A stretch of 64,000 bases of DNA, taken from Trichobilharzia szidati (Eukaryota; Platyhelminthes; Trematoda; Strigeidida; Schistosomatidae). Shown piece after piece: positions 39,307 to 51,300 of this stretch (positions are counted from its first letter, which is position 1; each line of letters begins with the position of its first letter). The stretch spans positions 150,124,199-150,188,198 of the forward strand of contig OX235279.1 in NCBI GenBank assembly GCA_944472155.2, given 5' to 3'. The translations under genes and the position numbers were made by a program. The notes below the pieces were generated by a model that was given only the letters and a program-made list of their open reading frames with translations, was not told the origin of the DNA and made no database searches.

Positions 39307-42300
39307 GTTTTACGATAATGTCGAATGACAAGCGCAGAATCAGTTCATCCATACTGACCAATAAGACAAATCTTCACTCAGTCAATCAGTCATGAAACAG
39401 ATTCTAAAATATTTAATTCATGGTTACTGGGATGTTTGATTAAGCTGTCTGCGAAGAAGTTATAATAGTAATCATAGTTTAGATTTCAGCAAACAACACT
39501 GAATCTAATTAAAAATACAATAAAGAAGACAACTTACTGTATGCCCAGCATAAGAAACCTCTACATAAGAGTCAACATTGGGCGTATTTTCTCCAACAAA
39601 CGCCTTTCTTATTCTATCGCTTATCTCCGTATTCATTGGTGGTAAGTCTTCAGCTTGATAAATGCTCACTTTCATTGACAGCATTATTCTCTTCTGTGGC
39701 ATTCCAATATGACGTGGAAGAAGTAAATGGCTGGAAGTGTCAGAGGAAAAAAGGGAGAAATAGCAATAAATATAACTTAGATAATTACTGGTGGTTTTGT
39801 GTGAGATAAATAACACGCCTGATTAGTACTTAGTCAGTGGAAATTCCTTATTTAAGCTCCAGATTAGTTGGTCAGCTTGACTCAGCTTTCCGTTTCGCTT
39901 TCAGTCACCACCTACAAAATCGAGGTTGAAGACTGTTCATAATAAGAACGAACAGTTAAATGGTAAATAACGAGAATCTAGCAGATCTAGAAGATTGCAA
40001 TCAGTGAATAAATCTGTGCCATTCATAACGATTTTGAGCTGTGTCACCAGCAGTTTCCAGCCCTTAGATTTCGGTGATTTGATAACCACAGAGAGACAGT
40101 ATGCACCTCCGTATATGGCTCAACCCAGCGGTAAATGATTTCATGGATTATGTCTATGTCTGGATTTGACCATCACTACCTTTTTTCTAGTCCTGCATTA
40201 GGGAATTTTGGTCGACGATGAAAGTGATGGGCTGGCATGCGCTAAGCGTGTTCTAGCCATCTCAGTTGACACAGCTTTACAACATCACATAGAATTGCTT
40301 TCCCTAATTAAGAAACATTCCCTGCCTAACTTCAATATTGCCCACCATATTATATCACCTAGCAGACTCATACAGCCGCCGAATGATCAAACGGCTCTTC
40401 TTGTGACCTGAAGATTCTATGTTCAGTCTCTGGTGAGGAAGAGTCAGAAGGTAAGACGAAACAGCTCACCAGTACTTTCTGGTTTTCAGCAGTTTGCTAA
40501 ATGAAATCAGTTTGGGTTTGACTTGAAATCAGTCAAATCCCTACAAAGTAAATTTGAACAATCACTAGTGACTAACTGTGGGATGGAGTTCCTGGAGTCC
40601 ACACGAGAAGTCATGATCGATGAAGTCTACCAAATTAGGTGTGATGACATATACTCACAGATGAAACTGTCTGACTATAGATATACTTGACAATAGTTAG
40701 ACTTCGTGAGCCACTGGACTCCCTTCCAGTGCCAAATAGTTAATAGGTTGCTGTCGTAACTTGAAGGTCACGGGGCCGACCTCTGTTGAAGCCGTAAGTG
40801 CGGACTACTGAAGAGCAGCAAATTGGGATGAAACAACCATCCAGCACTGCGTTATTATTCTCAGTAGTTTGCTAACTGATGTAATTTTGTTATCCAAATT
40901 GAGATCATTTAAAATCTCTAGAATGTGACACCTGGAAATCTATCGATAAATGTTTGTTTTAAGCCTTTGTTTTTTTATTTATTTATTATTTTTACTAATA
41001 ATAATGATAATATTAACTGTAGGAAGTGTTTCCCTCACAAAGAAATAATGAAGAAATTAGTACTGTGAAATACTTACTGTTCAATTATTTCATCTTGATC
41101 AGGTTTCTCTCTTCGAATTCTCTTAAAAAGGAATTATTGATAAAGAAGATAAATTTTGTTTAAATGTATCAGAGGATTAACATAACCATTGAACTATTGA
41201 ACACATCATTATATATATTATATACACAAATGCATAATTTAACCAGTTAGGATATAATCCACTGGTCCTCCAGTGCTACCTGATTCCCTAAACAATGAAT
41301 CTTTCTAGACCAGATGGTATATATCACTAGTAGTTGGAGACTACTCACTCAGTGAAGCACACCTTTAGTGCTTTCAGTATCTTTATAATCTATGTCTTTT
41401 ATTAATTCATCACTTCGAGTTGGTTATTACTCAGTGAAGAATAAAGCGGTTGCAAGCAGTGTGGTATAACAATTCGTAATGAATACAGTAACTAACTGAT
41501 GACATAACCTAACTGGTACTGACTTTGTAAAAGAAGTAAATAAAGGCTAAACACATAATGTAAGTGCGTCGGTGGCATAGCGGTTAGGACGCTCGCCGAC
41601 CATGCACATGATCCGGGGTTCGATCCCCAGCCAACGCATTCCTTTACCTTGCTAAGCCATAAATAATGCTGGTGAAGAGGGAAGGTTAGGCATGAGGCTA
41701 GCAACCCCATCCTGTAAAATAAACACTGTTACAGAAGCCCTATGTTCCACTGGGGACGTGAAGGAATAAAAATAAAAGACATAATGTAATATGTGATTTC
41801 TATTGACACATTTGCAAAGCATTGACATGCCCATGACTCCACTACCACATTTTCAAGTATTTAGAACTATTAGGAGACAATTTTTTTAGTACCCCGAGGT
41901 TTTCATTGGCTTTCCAACTGGTAGTGGTTCTTGAGACTGTGCATTTCTCGAAATGACATTAGTTTCTTTCTAATCTTATGGAAAGTATTTTCAGTTTATC
42001 TTGAAATGGTTCAAATCTTCAAAACGACACCAAAAGTATAAATAGGCTAAACTCGAGATGTTCAAGTTAAAGTAGAAATTATTCCTACTAAAAATTTAAT
42101 CCGAATAAATTAAAATGGCGCTCTCCTTTTTTAAAAAAAAGAGACAAACGTTCCAATTAATTTTAAACTTTGAAATGAATAACTGAATAATTTAGTGAAG
42201 AAAAAATTCACTACAGTTTATTGTTTAAACTATATGCTCGCACGTCTAAGTATAAAAATTCCATGATACCATACTTGTCATACTTGGCGCGTATTTTATG

Positions 42301-45300
42301 TGATAAAAATATCGTCAAGCTAGAATTGACTAACCTTTTTTCATCTAGTAAGTAAATAATCTCCTCCATCCATCCTTATATACCTTCAAGTTTTACTTTT
42401 ATTATTTCTATTATATTTATGGTCCTGTTGCTTCTTTGTTTTTACTTTCATAACTGCAAACACCAACTTATCTCTAAGACTGCTGTAATCTTTGTTTTTT
42501 CCCTCACCATATCATGTAAAGAGAACATTATATTCAATACTTTTTAACATGCTAGGATTTCAAAACCGCATCGACAATACTAAGTGAAACAAGCCCACGG
42601 CAATTTCCACTTGTATTATTAATATTACCTTAGCTGCTATCATCATTATTATTTCCATTTTATATGCTGCATGTTTTTTTGACATTACGCCTATTGTAAA
42701 TGTTGAAAAATTTTCCGTGTGATTAATTTTATTTATAATTTGAGGAAATTAGATGCAATATTGTGATTAATGCTGAAAATTCCATTCTGTATCACAAGTA
42801 CTGTTTTTGGAATAAAGTAAATTATTATTATTATTATCTGTCTAGTGGGTAATTTGATTTGTGGACCATTCTGTATTATTCTAGAATTACAGCAACCGTT
42901 ACTTCATTCACTGGGTGGAAATTAAGTGTCATTGTAGACAATAGTGGCTCACTGCTGACTGAATACTACTAGTGGACAGGATGTCTAAATATGGAGCGAC
43001 TTTCAAGTGATCATAATACTCTATCTAGTATATATATATATATATATGCTAAAAATTAGGTAGCATCCAGTTCTGATTTATCTGGACTTATCTCGTGTTC
43101 GCTAAGTTGTATTAAGAACTTATATTGAAAATCTTGACGAGGATAACAGTTTAAAAAAGCGTTAAACTGTGCATACTTTAGTGGTCAAAATACCTAGTAA
43201 ACCAATAAGTTCCAATCAATACACAGAGTTAATCATTTAAAGTGATTACATTTTGATAACCAGCTTGTATATATCAGTGAATTATGCTGAAGGTTATCTA
43301 ATGATTTCACACTGAATAGTAAGTGCTCATGATACCTTTTACTTTTAAATTGGCGATCCAACAGTGACGTTAGTGCAGAAGAGACTTAGTCAAGAAGGAG
43401 GCATCCATCTCACAGTATTGCACTGGAAGCATCCAGCTAGACTTAGATGCAACTATATTTATATAGACTCTGTTCGAGATGTGAGCTAACTGTTCCGCGA
43501 GAATTAGACGCCCAAGGAAAGTTTTTATTTGTAGAAATCTTAGTGATACTGAAAGAAATAATTCCAAAGTTTTGTTCAGCGGACTGATTCGAACTTTCTT
43601 GGGGGGGATGATACTAATCGAATATTCAGATTATTAGATCTTTGTTGCTAATTCACAACCACGTATGTCTATATGCCTACTAACTGGTATATGGACAGAA
43701 TAAAAGCAATACTGACATGGGGATTTTAGTTAGAGAATTTAGACTTTCGACCACTCCTCTGTAGAAATGTGAACCGATTTGCCGAAGAAGACTCTAGAAT
43801 TACTTATGCTGAATGTCTGTAAGATTCCTACAAATACAACCCATAGACTGGAACTATAACATATCTGTTTTATTTAAGGCGACTAATCAGAGATAAAGGA
43901 GACATATGTGTATGCATATTGATTTCTTTCAATTGATTCTAGTCTAATATTTAGGGTTGAGAGACTTTAAGCAGTTTGAAATCAAATTTACGAGTCTCTT
44001 TAATTCTATCATCATGATGTTGTTGTTTTTTGTTAGAAAAACGGTTGATTACCTTCACTTGTTGTCCTTCTTCTGTCACGTGCATATCAACTTTAACATA
44101 ACCAGTTGGACCTTTCCATGGATCTTTGGGATCAATAAGCACTGCCCATTTATTCAGTATAGAATGATCTGTATTTGAAGGTGGAAACAGAAATCAATAA
44201 AAGGCTGTTTAAAATGGTAAAACACAAAAAAGGATAAAGAGAAAGTTTTTAATATATTTCGGTTACTTTGATCTTATCCACTGGGACTAAAAATAGACAC
44301 TGGAAGAAAAAGTGTTTCGTGACACTTGTCGTTAGCTGTGACTTTAAGTTGAACATGATGTTATACACATACACACAACTCCAAGTACTAGTAAGCTAAG
44401 TTAATCAATTTATTGAATATGTGCGAATTCGATTCCTGAACCCTCCTTTGTGAAAGAACCACTGAAACAGCTATAACATTCTAGATTAAAACACTCCAGC
44501 AACATACAGAGAAGACCAAGTCGACTTAGAAGATCTCTGATATTTATTGCTTCACTAATCGATTTTTTATGTGTGCCAACTGTGCTATTTAAAATAAGGT
44601 TAGATGATTGTTGACAATGGGCTAGGGAACTCAGATCTCAGGTCTCAACCTCGTCGAAAGTCATCAGCAAGACGTGTCTGCACTATTGATAAAATTGACG
44701 TCCTCTAGAAGATTTGACCGCGAATCATCCAGTGGTGATGCCAATGGCATTATTAGCATAACTTTGAATTTCGAATGGAACAAAGGCCATCAGCAGCATA
44801 TCGCAAATTCACTCTGTTTTCTTCAGTCTCTTTTACATGGCTTCACAAATGCCTATAAGATTCTCTTTTCGGTGTTCATCTCTGCGCTGGTCCATCCTTT
44901 GCTTCATCATCCTTCTCTCCTGTATCAGCTTCTCTGCCTTAACCTCTTCTTTCTCCCAGAAAGACAATATCACTCGTCTGTTCAAGCCATCCATCGACCT
45001 GCAGTAGAACTATGATGGTTATATTGACTTGCCACTGAGTGGGGGGAATAACCGGAGGTAGAACTGTATATTGACCAGAAGGATTTAGTCAGGACCAACA
45101 CTTAGGATTAGATATATGATACTGGTTACTACTCACTGATAAATTTAAATATAATACAATACATTCTACTAACCTACTAAAAATGCCTCCTGATTTTATA
45201 GTAACAGGTAAATACTACAATAGACAAGTGATTTTCAGTAAAATACCTCAAAACTTTGTGAACAACCATTTGAGATATTTTATCCGCCGACTGAATAAAC

Positions 45301-48300
45301 TTCACCTAGTGTTTCACTAAACGACTTTATTAGCCAACTGTAGAGTTCTTTAAAAACCACTGAGATAGCAAATCCATTGGTTCTTCACTTGTAGCAGTCA
45401 GCAGCAGAGTCCATCACACATATTTCGTTGCAACGAAGACTCACCAATAGCCGGTAGCCTAATCTCAATTTATGATACCGTATGCTAATCTACTACTTGA
45501 TCCTAAACAACACTGACAGTTCTCCACTGGCTAATTTCCTCCACAGTTTGGATTTTCTTCTGCTTTGTGAATCTGTGAAAAATTAAACCATCCAGTAACC
45601 AGTGTCGTTAGCACTGAAGGTGTTTTCTAGAGAGATAAGGAAAACTTTTCTACTATTTTATTTTGATTACAGCTTGATTCCACACTGTATTTTTTGGTAC
45701 AAGTATGGAATTTTCAGCATGGATATCGGTAGACCAAATTTACAGGCCGACCATAGATATCGGGTGTGCGCCGGCAGGGGATCGAACCCCGGACCATGTG
45801 CATGGTCGGCGAGAGTTCTAACCACTATGCCACCGACGCACTAAACTACACCCTATTCAACTTACAGAACGCAACCACAAAATAAATCAAGAATTTTAGG
45901 AGAAATTTATCTTCCACAAATAAATATAACTAAGCTGAAACATACCTTTTTCATTGTAAACTGTCTGGACATCTGTAACAAATTCACCGACTAATTTACC
46001 GGGCAACAGACGTGCTAAAGGATGTGTTCTCATGTTGAATGCCTGTCAATAAGATAGACGCATAGTAGTAGTCAGTCAATGAATTAGGCAGTTACCTCAC
46101 GGAATGCAAGACATTAAACCGACATTATTTATTGAAGATTAGTATAGCTACATGTCGACATTATTTTTAATAGACCGTTGGATGAACTATGTTAATCAGA
46201 CTCTGAATGGAAATCGATGTCAACGTCGAGTTATGTGTAACAATGTTCACCTACTGACAGATGTGTAATGTTACCGTCAGTTAAGTGAAACAACGCCATA
46301 TCTGTTTCTATATTATACTGTAGTTCAATATCAGATACTGTCATCATTTATTCAACAGGAAGCTCTGTTTTGAGACTGCGTGCTCATCAGTCCATATCAG
46401 TACGAGGTATCTTTAAACTTTGAGAAAAACGTTTACGAAGTGTTCCCAGTGAAAGACTAATGACACAACATCACTGAACATTAATAACAGGTTTTACTTT
46501 GATAACTTCAAATGCAGTGAATGGTTTTCTTTGGTCTGTGAGAAGTTACCAGATGAAGTATTTTCTGGTCTTTTTTTGCTACCATAGAAATTGTCAGTTC
46601 GTTCATTTTCATTCGATCACATGGAGGAAAAATCTCACCCATAAAGACACTACATAGACGTTCTCTCACTGAAACTAATAGTTGGCAAAGCTTTTGTCAA
46701 AAACCGATGTCATCGGAAAAGAAGAGAACACTGGAGAGGTGTTTCGTCCTATTTGTGGATTCTTCATCAGTGCACATACACATATGATAGTATCGAGAAG
46801 AATTAAACCTCTAAGAGCCAATGTAGTAAGTTACGAAGGGTGATTGCCTACCTAATCTTTAGTTGAACAAACGGTAAATTTCTCAATAACACAAAATAAC
46901 CATAAAATCCCGAGACTTCTATGGCCGCACTGATATAAATATGATCAGTAATTTATTTCTCGGATATCATGCAGTAAATGATTTCATAGTGCTATGTAAT
47001 TGATGAATTAAACCCATCGAATATGAAGTGGCGCTTAGTGTTTCTGAAGCTACTTCATTAAACCTCAGTAATATCCACCCAATTTTCCATTTACAGTCAA
47101 ACCGGGAATCATAAGTGATGGAGTGAATAATGTTCATTTGGTGAGCGAGAATGTAGTCTTCAGTTTATAGTAGCCACAGCTAACAGTTAGTGGTAGTGGT
47201 AATAATAATATGACCATCGACGATTGGCACCAACGGAGGCACCTGTTGTGTTCTTCGTATTTTCAGGTACTTTCCCGGTTCACACCAATTTCTGGTGAGT
47301 TTTTAATTGGTTCGAGTGGTTCTCAACTGCTCATGTCAACTAGTAGTACGTCATATTGTCTCATAAAAATTATTATAAAGCATTCTGATAGTGTATTTTA
47401 GGACGAATAAGCTTCTTTGTTAGCCGTGCTTTGACAGTATAACCCGACTGAACAGTTTTTGATTGTTTTATTTTCGGCTAACATTCCTGAGGTTTTTCGA
47501 TATCTTTCAACCAATCAGATTTCTTCATTTTTTTATAGCTTAAATTTCTGAGGTTTTGTAAATTATATATACAATGCATTTTGTCTAATAAACGTTATCG
47601 TTTTGTTGAATGTCAATCTCACTTTTGTGTCTACGTCTATTGGGGTTATTTTCAAATGGTCATTTGGCTGTAGTATTGTGTCCGGGAGCTCATTCGAGTC
47701 AAGTTTAGACGAACCCTCAAAGCAGTAACACTCTGTTATAACAAAAACATAAGTAAACAATGAATTTCCTAATTAACACCTGAAAAAAAAACAGTAATCA
47801 CAATAAGGAAATTAGACAAAGAAGACAGAGACGACTTACTCGAATCCGTATCACTTCAGTCAGTATACTGATCTTTGGTCGAGTAAAGTCGAATGCAAAG
47901 TAATTGTCATAAAATGGACAGTTGGTTGAATACTTAGTCACAGTTTTTTGTACAGTTTTGCCAACGGTCACACTGATCATTGGATTGATATTTGTTCCAC
48001 CGAGTTTTCTTGCCTCAACAATAGTAATTCCTAGCTGAAATGGAAAGATACAATTTAAGTTTGATTATACTGTATTATAGGATATATATAGTGATACTCC
48101 TAACAGATACCCTGTTCACAGTATTACTGGTTCAAGTTCAAGCCTACCATCCAAAACGATGCTATGCAACGAAAAATAACAATCTTAGAGAAAAACCATC
48201 AGAATGGATAGTTGGCTTGAACTTGAACCAGAGATATTCTGACCACAGTAAACAGTATCTATGAAGAGTGTCCCCGTATTAATGACAGTAATGTTTTTGC

Positions 48301-51300
48301 TAATTTTGATTGGTGGTGGGTTTCAGCAGAATCTGAAACGTGAGTTTCGTTTTATCCAGGATTCGTTATCTGAATCATGATTGTGTTCAACTGAGAACCT
48401 ACCAATACATTTCTTCCACTGATCTTTCATTCCTCGTTGTTTTATGTAGATTTTACAATCTCAGACATTTTTTAAACAATAATTTGAAATGCTTCAAATT
48501 ACAAATGTCATTTTTTGTTGGAATTACAACATGAATGAGTTTATATCCAGATATTGAAAATATTTTGTTGTAAACTCTTTGTAAAAATGCATTGACGTGA
48601 TTAGAATTCTTGTTATCAAACAAAAGGTGAGTTATGAAAAACACTAAATTACCTGAAACTGATTGGCCTTGAATATAGTCGGACCGAGTAATGGTTCAAC
48701 CCGAGGATCTCTGAAATAAATGAAAAAAAAGTTATACAGCATAAGTGATTCAATCCAATTCCATGTAATCGTTAATTTCGTTATCCGTGTATATGTCCAA
48801 AGAAAGTTCAGAGTTATTCATTTGAAAGAAATCTGGGCACTTATGTCTAATCAAGTATCCAATATAGTCCTACAGGAGGTCAATCGCGAACCCAAATAGC
48901 TCAGTGGTAACGTCTCCAACTCCAGCACTCACGGTGTTACCCGGATTCGAATCCTAGAGGGGAAATGAGTTCCTTCAAGGATGCATATACGCCTTGGTGA
49001 CGAGTGCCATCTAGAACAAAACCCAGCTCCAAGGCTTCCTGCCGATTGCCTCCAACCATTTAATATGAACAATTCAAAATGCACCATGATGGCGAGCTAC
49101 CTAGAATGGTGGCCACAGTGCAAACTTAACTGATATAATTCAGTCTGCGTCAAACAAAGGACTAGACACAATACACTAGTCACTGACTATTGTCCAATCA
49201 AAAGGATATTCATTAAAATAAGGCTTGCTTTTTATTTCCCAATGAATGGCAAAGAACCCAGGCGATATTATTTTTACTGACGTTTCCCTATTCGTTGTTG
49301 TTTATAGGTTTCTAAACTAATATTAAACTGCGAATTTTAGAAACCTCAGCTTACATTTAGTTAAAAGCGAATTCGTTCATAAGAAAGATCGAATTCCGAA
49401 AGAAGCATAGTCTAACGGTGTCTATAAACTGATATGATTAGGAAGTGATAAAATACACACTGAACAACCCTCAAGAGGAATCGATTTCTAAAGAAATGAA
49501 CGACAGACAGCTTCTATTTAACCGTTGAGAAATTCAGTAGAATCAGAAGAGCTTTAAAAAGCCGTCGGGCATAAGTCAACAGGTTATCAAATCAGGTCAC
49601 GAGATTAGGTTTGATAATATTGAAATCGTTTGGAAAAAATTCGAAAAATATAAAGAACAACCCATATCAGACGCGCTTCATATTAAATGGAATCGAAATA
49701 GTCTGAAAAGGAATCACAGGTTTCGACGGAACTGGATCTGCATCCACCATCCCTCCCACACTCCTCATGAAGTCATAGTCTGTTTTTATGATTCATATAC
49801 CTATTTTATTGAAAAATCTGCACATTGCTTTTTGTCTTTATCAGTTTATCAACTATAAAACATAGAAGTTACCCCATCCTAAAGAACTATGATTACGTTA
49901 CTTTTTGATGTGATTTTGTTCTTTGAGCTGGGCTGTCCTGTTCGGCTGTGCATAGAATGGCAGTCAAATCTCTAAATCAACTTCATAGGGTTCAAAAAGG
50001 CCTTAGATAGAGAGCGTTGACCCAGAAGTCATTTGGGAACTTTTTCAACCCCATCCAACCACAACTATATGACGGTGCCACGTATCACGTGATACACAAT
50101 GGAGAACTCAGCAAAGGCTCTACTTACTATCACTGATGATATTCCTGATTGTGCTAGACTGGATTATACGAAGCACTGTGCTTGGGCTGAAGGAATACAG
50201 GAATACGCTTGATCACCGATAAGAAGACCCTATAAGATCTGGATCTCCCACGTGGATGATTTATATCTAATGTCACACAAACTCGAAGACTTACAGTCAG
50301 AAATCAAAAAATTGACTGAAGAGGCAGGCAGTGAAGACAGGACCCCAGGTAAACATGGAGAAGACGGAGTCGATGAAAATAAACAACCATCACCATCATC
50401 ACCACCACCACCAACAACAACAAGAACCAATCACTATAAGCAGTAGGAATCTTGAAAAGGTTACTTCCTTCGCTTATTTACGAAACATCGTTTCAAATAC
50501 AGGCATGCTCTACACATGAGGACGTTAAACCAGATTTGGAAAGGCACAACCAATCGCCAACACACTGAAATCAGTTTGGAAATCTTCTGAACTCCTCAGA
50601 ATCACAAAGAACAAGATTCGGATTTTAAACACCAATATCAAGTCAGTCAGTTCTTCTTTATGCATCAGAAAGTTGGCCTGAGCGTCACAAAAAGCACTTC
50701 GAACAGAGCAGTGCATACTTTCATCAACAGGTGTGTTCCCTGGCTCCATACTAAAGATATGATGGCAGGCCAAGAAGAACGGAGAACTAACAACCGAGAA
50801 CTCTGGGAACGAACCAACCAAGAACCTATTGCTCAACAAATATGTCGGTGGAAATGGAGATGGATGGGACACACGCTGAAGAGATGGTCGATTGACACCA
50901 CGTGTCAGGCCATCAATCGAATAGAACCCGAATAGGAAACGATGAGTTTTGCAAGGTTCTAGGGGTGGAATGGAGGAGATTGTGTGAGGCGGAGATGACA
51001 GAGTATATGATTCCACTTAAAGAGGACCGCAGAGAACCGGACAAAGTGGAGATGTGCTCCGTTAGGAGCCCTGTGTTCCACTTGGGACCCAAGGTAACAG
51101 TACTAATCAACATTAATTTTGTGAACAACAATACTGAACTTTTACCGTTATATAAATGCAGAACCTTATGAAGAAATTATCGAAAAGAATATTCTCTTTT
51201 CATTAGTCAGTTTTGACATTTAAATAGGTATCATTAATCAATACATATAAATATGTATACAAGCTGAGGTTCTGTAAATTCTTGGCTACAGTTAGTTTGA

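Larger units (their letters stand above)
23202..39537 (-). other. otof-like: 16.3-kb ferlin intron containing the nested gene
   Basis: The flanking exons join in phase inside C2C ([21 protein letters not shown]), so no ferlin exon is missing here. Besides the nested gene it has hammerhead-like hairpins, Sm-alpha copies, SINEs and RTE fragments. The stretches 24210-25725, 25925-27090 and 36920-38285 show nothing recognisable. Confidence 0.88.

Noticed and set aside
41564..41640. Functional tRNA gene
   Set aside because: It has A and B boxes and a paired acceptor stem, but the same sequence recurs in many copies joined to a SINE body and tail. It is a tRNA-derived SINE.
18636..44168. Dysferlin/myoferlin class for the ferlin
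   Set aside because: FerB runs directly into the CGLPGGY segment with no DysF repeats, and C2C and FerA motifs match otoferlin more closely.
45602..45844. 80-codon plus-strand frame
   Set aside because: It is a read-through of a minus-strand SINE head (the ...[13 protein letters not shown]... string is its typical shadow, also seen at 14.5 and 41.6 kb).
48890..48960. Functional tRNA gene at the SINE-B head
   Set aside because: Boxes match but the ends do not pair as an acceptor stem, and the body recurs elsewhere.
50525..51016. 163-codon minus-strand frame
   Set aside because: It is the antisense shadow of the plus-strand RTE copy; the RTE motifs read on the plus strand.
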